A DNA stretch of 44,754 nucleotides from Robiginitomaculum sp. (GTDB taxonomy: Bacteria; Pseudomonadota; Alphaproteobacteria; Caulobacterales; Maricaulaceae), in assembly GCA_016765135.1 (NCBI GenBank), contig JAESQN010000007.1:1-44754 (forward strand), in the 5' to 3' direction. Of this stretch, positions 33,258 through 40,764 are shown one piece after another; within the stretch, counting starts at the first letter, position 1, and the number at the start of each line of letters is the position of its first letter. The position numbers were made by a program, and so were the translations under genes. The notes under the pieces are model-generated. The model did not search any database. It saw only the letters and a list, made by a program, of their open reading frames with translations, and had not been told where the DNA came from.

Positions 33258-34232
33258 ATGACGCAACAAACAGCACATCCTTTTGACGACATCAGAGAGC
33301 TGGCACAAGGCTTGCCAACTGGCGATATAGATGTGGGCGAACGTGTCGCAAGCAAGTTACAACAAAGTTTAGGCGGGCTACAGCCTTTGGGATGTTTAAG
33401 CGGCGCCGTGGCATGGTTGGCGCGGTGGCAAGGTACGCAAACCCCATCTATCGCAAAACCTTTGGTCTGTGTCTTTATTGGTAGCCACCAGGTGGCCGCA
33501 AACACGATCGGCACTGATGTTGTTGAAGGCGGCAAGGCCCGTATGGCGTCTATAGCAAAGGGCAGTGCCGGGGTGCGCGGCATTGCAGGCAATGTATCCG
33601 CATTGTTTAAAGTTTTCGATATGGGCATCGAGGCACCGGCCGCAGACATGTGTAAGGAGCCATCTTTATCCGAGCGGGAGTGTGCCGGGGCAATTGCTTA
33701 CGGCATGGAAGTCGTAGCCGAAGAAGCGGACATGATCATTTTGGGAAATGCCGGGTTTGGCAGTGCCACTGCGGCGGCGGGAATTGCACGAGGGCTTTAC
33801 GGCGGAGCGGCTGGCTATTGGGCGGGCGGCAACGGGGAAACGGCGGTGCGGCGCATCAAAGCCGTTGAGCTAGCCACCAAAACCCACAAGGATAAATTGG
33901 ACGATCCTTTGGAAATATTACGCTGTTTCGGAGGCCGCGATATTGCGGGCATGGTCGGCGCAATATTGGCGGCCCGCCACCAAGGGATCCCGGTTTTGCT
34001 CGATGGATACACAGTCTGCGCGGCAGCGGCAATCGTACATGCCCTTAATCCGGCCGGGCTTGATCATTGTCTGGCAGCCCATAAAACCACCGAGCCAGCC
34101 CACGGCGCATTGTTAGAGCGCATCGGAAAAAAGCCCCTGCTTGATTACGGGCTTGGTATTGGCGACGGGAGTGGTGCGGCTTTGACAATCGGTGTATTAA
34201 GAGCGGCGGCGGCGGGCAGTAAAGAGTTGTAG
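33258..34232 (+). CDS. cobT: CobT-like nicotinate-nucleotide:base phosphoribosyltransferase
   Basis: Activates the lower ligand base of cobalamin (dimethylbenzimidazole) using nicotinate mononucleotide; 324 residues, slightly shorter than the usual 340-350. Recognisable parts are FIGSHQVAANTIG, ILGNAGFGSATAAAGIARGLYG, LRCFGGRDIAGMVGA and LLDGYTVCAAAAI. In most CobT proteins the end carries a GEG motif with the catalytic glutamate; here it is GIGDGSGAAL with Asp303 in that place. No other cobalamin genes are near. A salvage role or a divergent activity are both possible. Confidence 0.8.
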   Translation: MTQQTAHPFDDIRELAQGLPTGDIDVGERVASKLQQSLGGLQPLGCLSGAVAWLARWQGTQTPSIAKPLVCVFIGSHQVAANTIGTDVVEGGKARMASIAKGSAGVRGIAGNVSALFKVFDMGIEAPAADMCKEPSLSERECAGAIAYGMEVVAEEADMIILGNAGFGSATAAAGIARGLYGGAAGYWAGGNGETAVRRIKAVELATKTHKDKLDDPLEILRCFGGRDIAGMVGAILAARHQGIPVLLDGYTVCAAAAIVHALNPAGLDHCLAAHKTTEPAHGALLERIGKKPLLDYGLGIGDGSGAALTIGVLRAAAAGSKEL

Positions 34233-34340
34233 TTTGGCACAAAGCTCTATATAGGAATATTTTTCAATTTTACCCCCATAACCACACGCTAATTGCCAAT
34301 TTTCTCAATTTTCACAATTTAATTGCCCGGTTTTGGCCAT

Positions 34341-34357
34341 AATATGCGTAACATATT
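34341..34357. promoter_or_regulatory. Perfect palindrome before the leucine dehydrogenase gene
   Basis: AATATG-CGTAA-CATATT has 6-base arms and a 5-base spacer and ends 44 bases before the ATG at 34402. Upstream lie repeated caatttt and aattgcc elements (34265-34328). This could be an operator; the binding protein is unknown. Confidence 0.35.
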
Positions 34358-34401
34358 CTAACGGAATTTCCATACTAAAATGGATAACAAAGTACAAACA
34401 C

Positions 34402-35436
34402 ATGGCCATTTTTGAACATCCATCTTTTGACGCCCACGAAAGCGTCCATAGTTTCTACGACGAGGCAACAGGGCTAAGAGCGTTTATCGCCGTGCATTCG
34501 ACCCATTTGGGGCCGTCAGCGGGCGGGACACGGTTTTGGAGCTATGCCAATTCGGGTGACGCGCTTAGGGATGTTTTGCGTTTGTCGCGGGGTATGAGTT
34601 ACAAAAACGCTATGGCCGGGCTAAATTTGGGCGGTGGTAAGGCCGTGGTTATGAAGCCGGACGGTGATTATGACCGCACCGCCCTTTTCACCAAGTTCGG
34701 CGAATTTATCAATACGGTCGGCGGTCAATATTACACCGCCGAGGACGTCGGTATGACCACGGACGATATGCGCACTATCCGCACGCAGACCAAATATGTG
34801 GCGGGGCTAGACGAGGGCGATGCGGCGTCCGGTGATCCGTCTCCGGTAACGGCGGACGGTGTGTTTCGGTGTATTAAGCTGGCCGCTGACAAGCGCGGAC
34901 TTGCCCTCAAAGGCGCACGTGTGGCCGTACAAGGGCTTGGTCATGTGGGCTTTACGGTGTGTAAATTGTTAGACGAGGCGGGTGCCAAATTGGTGGTGAC
35001 GGATGTAAATACGGACGCGCTCAAAAAAACCTGCTCAGAGTTTGACGCAAAGGCAGTCGCGCCAGACGACATTTACACCCAGGACGTAGATATTTTTTCG
35101 CCGTGTGCTTTGGGTGCAATCCTTAACCCGGACACCATAGATCAACTCAGGGCAAAAATCATTGCCGGGGCTGCAAATAACCAGCTCAGCGTTCCGGGGA
35201 TGGGGCAGGAGCTGCAAGACCGGGGTATTCTGTATTGCCCAGACTATGTGGTCAATGCGGGCGGCATCATCAACATCGCCGGAGAGATTGAAGGTAATTA
35301 CTCGAAGGATTGGGTCGAAGAAAAACTGCAAGGCGTAGAAAAAACCCTAAGCGATATCATAGACCAGGCCACCAGGACGGGCCGCACAACGGACACAATC
35401 GCCGACGAAATGGCGCGGGCGCGCATTGGGCGTTAA
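34402..35436 (+). CDS. ldh: Leucine/valine/phenylalanine-type amino acid dehydrogenase
   Basis: NAD-dependent oxidative deaminase of 344 residues that converts branched-chain amino acids to 2-oxoacids. The substrate-binding lysine lies in LNLGGGKAVV (Lys80, the same position as in Bacillus leucine dehydrogenase). GGQYYTAEDVGM follows, and the NAD fold has VAVQGLGHVGFTV. The C-terminal part shows GAANNQL and PDYVVNAGGIINIAGE. Its product would be the substrate of the branched-chain dehydrogenase complex at 19-23 kb. Which amino acid is preferred cannot be told from the sequence. An earlier in-frame opening is rejected in favour of the family start MAIFEHPSFD. Confidence 0.92.
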   Translation: MAIFEHPSFDAHESVHSFYDEATGLRAFIAVHSTHLGPSAGGTRFWSYANSGDALRDVLRLSRGMSYKNAMAGLNLGGGKAVVMKPDGDYDRTALFTKFGEFINTVGGQYYTAEDVGMTTDDMRTIRTQTKYVAGLDEGDAASGDPSPVTADGVFRCIKLAADKRGLALKGARVAVQGLGHVGFTVCKLLDEAGAKLVVTDVNTDALKKTCSEFDAKAVAPDDIYTQDVDIFSPCALGAILNPDTIDQLRAKIIAGAANNQLSVPGMGQELQDRGILYCPDYVVNAGGIINIAGEIEGNYSKDWVEEKLQGVEKTLSDIIDQATRTGRTTDTIADEMARARIGR

Positions 35437-35524
35437 GGCAATCCTACTATAGCGGTGTCAATAAAATCGCCCGTAGACGCAGCTTGTCTCAAAAGTTGGG
35501 AAAATGCTATAGCTATAAAACCAT

Positions 35525-36163
35525 CTACGCCACGACCAATTTATATACGGTCTCATTGGCAGCAATATCGCGAAAGTCGGTTAGGGCGGTGGTTTTTAGC
35601 ATTTTTATTTGGCTCCAGGATGCGAAATGGGCCTGAACTTCTGGCGCTTTTGTGCTAAAGGGTGGGCCGTCCATTTCAGACGGGTCATATTCCAGGGTGA
35701 CGAGCAGGATTTGTGTTTTGGGGGCTAAAATGCTTTTGATATGTGCCACATATTTTTCTTGCATGGCCGGCGGTAGAGCGATCAATGCGGCGCGGTCATA
35801 GACAGCTTTTACATTGGCAGTTTCAGTTTTGGTCAGGTCGAAAATATCGCCGACCAAAATTGTGAAGCCGTCACCTGAAAAGCTTTGAAACTTGCCGCGC
35901 TTGGTGGTTTCGTATGCAATTTTGTTTTCAGCGAAAAATTCTTTGGCGGCTATGGGGCTTAACTCGACCCCCAAAACTGTGTGACCTTGCTGGCGCAACC
36001 ACAGCATATCAAGGCTTTTGCCGCACAAGGGCACCAGCACTTCACAAGCCCCATCAATATCCAGACCGGGCCAGTATTTCGCCAATGCGGCATTGGTGTC
36101 CTCAAGATGAAAGCCAAGCTCTCCTGATTGCCATTTGTTATGCCAAAATTGCGGGTTTTCCAT
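35525..36163 (-). CDS. tpm: Thiopurine S-methyltransferase-like protein
   Basis: SAM-dependent methyltransferase of 212 residues. Family features are ENPQFWHNKWQSGELGFH at the start, the SAM motif VLVPLCGKSLDMLWL, VLGVELSPIA and VYDRAALIALPP. In bacteria these enzymes methylate tellurite, selenite or small thiols; in this sulfur operon a thiol or sulfide substrate is plausible. ATG 36163 lies two bases after the preceding gene's stop; the longer frame has no support. Confidence 0.9.
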   Translation of the reverse strand: MENPQFWHNKWQSGELGFHLEDTNAALAKYWPGLDIDGACEVLVPLCGKSLDMLWLRQQGHTVLGVELSPIAAKEFFAENKIAYETTKRGKFQSFSGDGFTILVGDIFDLTKTETANVKAVYDRAALIALPPAMQEKYVAHIKSILAPKTQILLVTLEYDPSEMDGPPFSTKAPEVQAHFASWSQIKMLKTTALTDFRDIAANETVYKLVVA

Positions 36164-36165
36164 GA

Positions 36166-36534
36166 TTAACGCCCAAACAGGCGGGCGAAAAATCCTGGTG
36201 CTTTTGTGACGGATTTGTAGATTGATTGGGCGCGCATACCCGTGCGGCAAAATGCGAGCACAGGGCCAGCGCTTTGCTCTAAGGCCGCTTTAAACTGCGC
36301 TTGGTCATCAGGTGTAAAACGACCCGGTTTGAATGGGATATGGTGATAAGTCATGCCCGCCCGCTTTGCAGTTTTTGCAATAGCTTTGGATAAAGGCTGG
36401 GCCGCATCTTCACCGTCGGGGCGGTTGCTGATGATGGTTTTATAGCCTGCATCTGCCAGTTTTTTTATATCATCAAAGGCGATTTGCGGCGAGACAGAAA
36501 ACCCGACTGTAATTTTCGTGATCTGCATAGTCAT
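36166..36534 (-). CDS. DUF442/TIGR01244 sulfurtransferase-phosphatase-like protein
   Basis: A 122-residue protein with the active-site loop FCRTGMRA and family landmarks FSVSPQIAFDDIKKLADAGYKTIISNRPDGED and FKPGRFTPDD. Related domains are fused to persulfide dioxygenases in the Blh proteins of other bacteria; here the two are separate neighbouring genes. It probably handles sulfane sulfur. The start may be ATG 36534 or ATG 36528; the latter has the better-spaced AGG. It begins four bases after the dioxygenase stop. Confidence 0.85.
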   Translation of the reverse strand: MTMQITKITVGFSVSPQIAFDDIKKLADAGYKTIISNRPDGEDAAQPLSKAIAKTAKRAGMTYHHIPFKPGRFTPDDQAQFKAALEQSAGPVLAFCRTGMRAQSIYKSVTKAPGFFARLFGR

Positions 36535-36538
36535 CTGC

Positions 36539-37405
36539 CTATAATGCGTTGAGGGGGATTTTGAGATATGTGGTGCCATTGTCGTCGGCAGGCGGAAATT
36601 CTCCGGCGCGCATATTGACCTGCACCGAGGGCAGGATCAGTTTGGGCATGTCAAGCCCGGCGTCGCGCTCGGTACGCATTTTGACAAAGCTGTCCATATC
36701 CGCGCCCTTGCCCACATGTTTGTTGTTGCGTTTCTCTTCGCCGATCGTGGTCTCCCAGACAAATTCGTCGCGCCCAGGGGCTTTGTAATCATGGCACAAA
36801 AACACACGGGTTTCGTCCGGCAGGGTGAACAATTTTTGGATAGATTTATAAAGCGTCTCGGCGCTGCCGCCGGGGAAATCACACCGGGCCGTGCCGTAGT
36901 CCGGCATGAACAACGTATCGCCTACAAACACCGCATCCCCGATCAGCCAGGACATACAAGCCGGGGTGTGACCCGGCGTGTGTATGGCGGTGATTTCGAT
37001 AGCGCCGAGGGTGAATTTTTGTCCGTCCTTTACCAGGACATCAAACTGGCTACCGTCCGTGGCAAATTCGTCTTCGGCGTTAAATACATCACCAAACACT
37101 TTTTGCACCGCGTCAATATGGGTGCCGATGACGGTCTGCCCGCCCAATTTTTCTTTCAAATAAGGGGCCGAAGACAAATGGTCGGCATGGGCATGGGTTT
37201 CGATAATATATTTGGTTGTCAGGTCGTTCGCCACAATGAATTCTATGAGCTGGTCTGCCAAAGCCGTATTTGTCCGCCCCGAAGCTTCGCAATACCCCAG
37301 CACCGGATCCAGAATAACCGCTTCTTTGCTGGCCTGGTCATAGGCAATATGGGTTATGGTGTTTGTGGCCGGGTCAAAAAAAGATTTCACAATAGGTTTT
37401 GTCAT
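36539..37405 (-). CDS. Persulfide dioxygenase-like metallo-beta-lactamase protein
   Basis: An iron-dependent MBL-fold enzyme of 288 residues, ETHE1/Blh type, expected to oxidise glutathione persulfide to sulfite. The metal motif is THAHADH, then HTPGHTPACMSW, VGDTLFMPDYGTARCDFPGG and FLCHDYKAPGRDEF, all typical of persulfide dioxygenases rather than glyoxalase II. It is the first gene of a three-gene minus-strand operon, divergent from a Crp/Fnr-type regulator. Confidence 0.92.
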   Translation of the reverse strand: MTKPIVKSFFDPATNTITHIAYDQASKEAVILDPVLGYCEASGRTNTALADQLIEFIVANDLTTKYIIETHAHADHLSSAPYLKEKLGGQTVIGTHIDAVQKVFGDVFNAEDEFATDGSQFDVLVKDGQKFTLGAIEITAIHTPGHTPACMSWLIGDAVFVGDTLFMPDYGTARCDFPGGSAETLYKSIQKLFTLPDETRVFLCHDYKAPGRDEFVWETTIGEEKRNNKHVGKGADMDSFVKMRTERDAGLDMPKLILPSVQVNMRAGEFPPADDNGTTYLKIPLNAL

Positions 37406-37563
37406 TTTTTCCTCCTGTAATTGACTCTTGTATATATATTAGCAAATACTTATATACATAGATAAGGACTTTACATTACAAGTTCAAGAGCGGTCTTGCT
37501 GATTAGTATTTTTGGCCTATGTTGAGGCATTATTTGAGTTTAAAATACTTCTAAAGGGATAAA
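37406..37563. promoter_or_regulatory. Divergent promoter with inverted repeat
   Basis: tgtatata (37429-37436) and tatataca (37451-37458) form a perfect 8-base inverted repeat with a 14-base spacer. TTGACT (37421-37426) and AATACT (37445-37450), 18 bases apart, are a plausible -35/-10 pair pointing towards the regulator gene, with the inverted repeat overlapping them. This is the natural site for autoregulation and control of the persulfide operon. Confidence 0.45.
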
Positions 37564-38220
37564 ATGTCACATATCATTGCCGGAGCGTTTTCAATTGAAG
37601 AATTGCAAACGCTAAAATCTATCGGTATTGAGGACTTATCCTGTCTGGGTCGCTTGTCCAGAATTAAAGTCGGGGCCGGCAATGTGATTTTTCAACCTGG
37701 TGATGAAAGTAAAACATTTTTGGTTTTGCTACAGGGACAGATACGGGTTGATCTTATCAGCAAATCGGATCGTGAAACAGTTTTATACCGAATGCATGCG
37801 GCGGAAATCTGTATTATCACCGCAACTACGCTTTTACAATCTGGTACATATTTTGCCCGAGGTGTAGCAGAGACAGACATTATTGTCCTGGCAATACCTC
37901 AGCATACCTTTGAACAGCTCATGAAAAATTCGGCGGATTTTAGCCATTTCGTCTTGCAAGATTACGCCAACCGGGTTGCGTCTTTGGTTAAGCTGGTTAG
38001 TCGGCTGACCGACAAAAATATATTGGCAGATCTGGGTGGTTATCTGCGGGAAAAAATGGACGCCAAAGGATGTGTTCTCGCTACACAAGCTGATATTGCA
38101 CGCACTATTGGTACGGCCCGTGAAGTGGTGTCGCGTAAGCTTGCCGAGTTGGAGAAACAAGGAATTGTTCGGCGAGAGCGTGGACGCATTATTGTGACAG
38201 ACAAACTAAAACTGCCGTGA
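37564..38220 (+). CDS. Crp/Fnr family regulator of the sulfur locus
   Basis: A 218-residue regulator with a cyclic-nucleotide-like sensor domain (GNVIFQPGDESKTFLVLLQGQIRV) and a C-terminal winged helix (TQADIARTIGTAREVVSRKLAELEKQGIVRRERGRIIV). It lacks the Fnr iron-sulfur cysteine cluster. Cys27 and Cys83 (AEICIITATTLL, a motif typical of this subfamily) lie in the sensor domain, and Cys170 is near the DNA-binding part. The position between the persulfide dioxygenase operon and DUF2892/rhodanese genes suggests a thiol or persulfide sensor. That role is inferred. Confidence 0.88.
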   Translation: MSHIIAGAFSIEELQTLKSIGIEDLSCLGRLSRIKVGAGNVIFQPGDESKTFLVLLQGQIRVDLISKSDRETVLYRMHAAEICIITATTLLQSGTYFARGVAETDIIVLAIPQHTFEQLMKNSADFSHFVLQDYANRVASLVKLVSRLTDKNILADLGGYLREKMDAKGCVLATQADIARTIGTAREVVSRKLAELEKQGIVRRERGRIIVTDKLKLP

Positions 38221-38297
38221 CTTAGTCACATTGAAACTGGCGATAGTTGAGCTATTATGTGGTGTAGCTTGAGTTACACAAATGAAATTGGAGAGAA

Positions 38298-38489
38298 ATG
38301 ATGACTAAAAATGTTAGAAACGCAGAACGTATTATCCGTATATTGGTGGGAATTGCCTTGATCGCCACTGTATTTGTCGGCCCACAATGGGTCTGGGGCT
38401 GGATTGGTGTGGTTCTTTTGTTGACCGGGTTAATCGGATGGTGCCCGCCTTATCAAATTTTGGGAATTAATACGTGCGCAAAAAAATAA
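38298..38489 (+). CDS. DUF2892 inner-membrane protein
   Basis: A 63-residue protein with an N-terminal RNAERIIRILVG motif and two hydrophobic helices ending GWCPPYQILGINTCAKK, the standard DUF2892 layout, also found fused to rhodanese in YgaP. The two cysteines near the C-terminus are conserved in the family. A ribosome binding site (GGAG) precedes ATG 38298. It is probably part of a plus-strand sulfur operon with the rhodaneses downstream. Confidence 0.9.
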   Translation: MMTKNVRNAERIIRILVGIALIATVFVGPQWVWGWIGVVLLLTGLIGWCPPYQILGINTCAKK

Positions 38490-38517
38490 TAACGTTGGAA
38501 ATATCCCGGCGAAGCTT

Positions 38518-39330
38518 ATGAACGATTTTGTTGGATCTTATGAAACGGTTATCCGCCTGAGCATGTTTGCGGGGGTGTTTGCGCTTATGGGCGCGTTGGA
38601 AGCCTTGTTTCCGCGTAAATCCCGCACCCAGTCACGCTTGAAACGCTGGGCTACCAATCTTGGTATTGTGGTGACATATTCGGTATTTGTACGGATTTTA
38701 TTCCCGGTCGCTGCGATGGGAACCGCTTTGTTTGCCATGTCAAAGGGCTGGGGCTTGCTGAATCTGCTTGATTTGCCTCTCTGGGCCAATTTGGTTATTT
38801 CCGTTATCTTGCTGGATTTTGCCATATATTGGCAGCATGTGGCGTCGCACAAAATTCCGTTGATTTGGGTGTTTCACAAAATGCATCATGCCGACCGGGA
38901 TATAGATGTCAGCACCGGAGCGCGTTTTCACCCCGTCGAAATTGTCGCTTCCATGCTCTATAAAATGCTGGTCATCCTTTTGGTCGGCCCGGCGGTGATT
39001 GCCGTATTTGTGTTCGAGTTGATCCTCAGCGCCTCGGCCATGTTCAACCATGCCAATGTTAAATTGCCACTATGGCTGGATAAGGTCGTGCGGGTTTTGT
39101 TCGTGACGCCCGATATGCACCGTGTTCACCATAGCGTGATCCACAAGGAAACCGATAGCAATTACGGTTTTTTTCTGGCACTATGGGATAAAATGTTCGG
39201 TACATATATTGACCAACCCAAGGGTGGGCATGATGGTGTCGTTATCGGGCTGACCCCGCACCAAAACAACAAGCCGTCAAATATCCTTTGGTGTTTGTGG
39301 TTACCGTTCATAAAGAAATATTGGAGATGA
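38518..39330 (+). CDS. Sterol desaturase/fatty acid hydroxylase family membrane protein
   Basis: A 270-residue membrane di-iron enzyme with four or five helices and the histidine boxes HVASHK, HKMHHAD, MFNHANVK and MHRVHHS. The family hydroxylates or desaturates lipids; the substrate is unknown. Members of this type are often found in sulfide-response clusters with DUF2892 and persulfide dioxygenase genes. Its stop overlaps the upstream in-frame ATG of the next gene. Confidence 0.9.
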   Translation: MNDFVGSYETVIRLSMFAGVFALMGALEALFPRKSRTQSRLKRWATNLGIVVTYSVFVRILFPVAAMGTALFAMSKGWGLLNLLDLPLWANLVISVILLDFAIYWQHVASHKIPLIWVFHKMHHADRDIDVSTGARFHPVEIVASMLYKMLVILLVGPAVIAVFVFELILSASAMFNHANVKLPLWLDKVVRVLFVTPDMHRVHHSVIHKETDSNYGFFLALWDKMFGTYIDQPKGGHDGVVIGLTPHQNNKPSNILWCLWLPFIKKYWR

Positions 39331-39332
39331 TT

Positions 39333-39779
39333 ATGTTTAGAAATTTGTTTATCGCTTTTGCGGTTGGTCTGTTGGGGGCTTGCTCCCAGGGCGAGTCCGG
39401 GGCGCAATCTGCGCAACAAGAATCTTCGCAGACAGATGTGGTGGAAGCCCAAGAAACGCAAATCACAAATGTCAGTGCTACAGAAGCGGCGGCTCTCCTT
39501 AAAGCCCGCCCGGAAGTCGTGATCCTTGATGTGCGCACACCAGCAGAATTTGCCACCAAGCATATTGAGGGTGCGCTTAACTTTGATGTGAAAAGCGCGG
39601 ATTTCGCCGCGCAGATTAGTAAATTGGATACCTCCAAGACCTATCTCGTCCATTGCCGTTCCGGTGCGCGCTCAACCCGTTCCCTTGCCGTGTTCAAGGA
39701 AAAGGGCTTCACAAACATCATCCATATGAACGGCGGCTTTATTGATTGGAATAATTCCGGTCTCCCGAGTGTACAATGA
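39333..39779 (+). CDS. Rhodanese lipoprotein
   Basis: A 148-residue predicted lipoprotein: NLFIAFAVGLLGAC (lipobox LGAC), a Gln/Ser-rich linker, then a rhodanese domain (VVILDVRTPAEFATKHIEGALNFD) with the persulfide-carrying cysteine in VHCRSGARST and the closing NGGFIDWNNSG. It would move sulfane sulfur in the periplasm. ATG 39333 is chosen because GGAG lies six bases upstream; ATG 39327 is the alternative. It overlaps the next gene by four bases (ATGA). Confidence 0.9.
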   Translation: MFRNLFIAFAVGLLGACSQGESGAQSAQQESSQTDVVEAQETQITNVSATEAAALLKARPEVVILDVRTPAEFATKHIEGALNFDVKSADFAAQISKLDTSKTYLVHCRSGARSTRSLAVFKEKGFTNIIHMNGGFIDWNNSGLPSVQ

Positions 39780-40246
39780 TTGGTAAGTTCATTACGGCAA
39801 GTGTGGCGGTGGCTAGTCTGGTCGCGTGCACACCACCGCAAGACCCTGCTCTTAATGATAGCATTGTTACCATTAAAAGCAATTTTGATGTAGAGACGAC
39901 GATGGACAGGCTGGAACAAGCCGTGCAAGATAAAAGCCTGCGGATTTTTGCCCGCATTGATCATGCCGCCAACGCCAAGGCGATGGATTTGCAAATGCGG
40001 CCTAGCACATTATTAATTTTTGGTTCACCCAAAATTGGATCGCCCTTGATGCGTGAAGCCCCGACCATGGGGCTTGATCTACCCGTCAAGGCGCTGGTCT
40101 ATGAGGGTACGGATGGCCAAGTGTATTTGTCCTACAATAATCCTGCCTATCTCAAACAGCGCCACAATGTTGTGACGAACACCGCCCCTCTCGATAAAAT
40201 GACCAAGGCATTGGCCGGTCTGTCAACACAAGCCACGTCAGAATAA
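39776..40246 (+). CDS. DUF302 lipoprotein
   Basis: A 156-residue predicted lipoprotein (KFITASVAVASLVAC) with a DUF302 domain (SNFDVETTMDRLEQAVQDKSLRIFARIDHA ... LLIFGSPKIGSPLM ... LPVKALVYEGTDGQVYLSYNNPAYL). The biochemical function of DUF302 is unknown, but the domain recurs in sulfur and redox clusters. It is translationally coupled to the rhodanese before it. Confidence 0.88.
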   Translation: MIGKFITASVAVASLVACTPPQDPALNDSIVTIKSNFDVETTMDRLEQAVQDKSLRIFARIDHAANAKAMDLQMRPSTLLIFGSPKIGSPLMREAPTMGLDLPVKALVYEGTDGQVYLSYNNPAYLKQRHNVVTNTAPLDKMTKALAGLSTQATSE

Positions 40247-40251
40247 TCATT

Positions 40252-40271
40252 CGGGTGCTTGAGTGCACCCG
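40252..40271 (+). promoter_or_regulatory. Hairpin between DUF302 and second rhodanese
   Basis: cgggtgc (40252-40258) pairs perfectly with gcacccg (40265-40271) across a 6-base loop. No T tract follows, so it is more likely an mRNA-stability or Rho-related element than an intrinsic terminator. It lies 38 bases before the next start. Confidence 0.45.
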
Positions 40272-40309
40272 TTAACACCCTATATATCAGGTTTGTAACT
40301 AGGCCCGAT

Positions 40310-40645
40310 ATGACCATCACCCATGTAAACGCCCAGCAAGCCCACGCGCTCCTTAAAGCCCGCCCTGAAACGGTAGTGCTGGATTTACGCACGGGGGAAG
40401 AGTTCGAGATGTTCTATATCAAGGACGCGGTCAATCTCGATTGCCAGAGCGATTTTTTTGCGCGGCGGCTCAAGGCCTTGAGACGCACCGTCGCCTATTT
40501 AGTCCATTGTCATTCAGGCGACCGTAGCACCAAGGCGCTGGCGCAGTTCAAAGCCCTGGGTTTTACCAACATCACCCATATGGACGGCGGTCTACGCGCC
40601 TGGATGCACGCCGACCTGCCGCTCATCAGCAATTGGTCGATTTAG
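40310..40645 (+). CDS. Cytoplasmic rhodanese-like sulfurtransferase
   Basis: A 111-residue single-domain rhodanese without a signal peptide: TVVLDLRTGEEFEMFYIKDAVNLD, active site VHCHSGDRST and DGGLRAWMHADLPL. It closely parallels the lipoprotein rhodanese two genes upstream (shared AHALLKARPE and FTNITHMDGG), so the pair looks like a periplasmic and a cytoplasmic version from a duplication. ATG 40310 is the natural start; the upstream TTG opening runs through the hairpin. Confidence 0.9.
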   Translation: MTITHVNAQQAHALLKARPETVVLDLRTGEEFEMFYIKDAVNLDCQSDFFARRLKALRRTVAYLVHCHSGDRSTKALAQFKALGFTNITHMDGGLRAWMHADLPLISNWSI

Positions 40646-40764
40646 GCTCAGGACCTTTAGGTGCAAAATGTGAATTTGTTATCTACATATACTAGTTCTT
40701 CTCTGTTCAAGCGCGAAAAATGGCGTTAGGAAGCATATGTCAACCGCACAAAACGAGGACTTAT

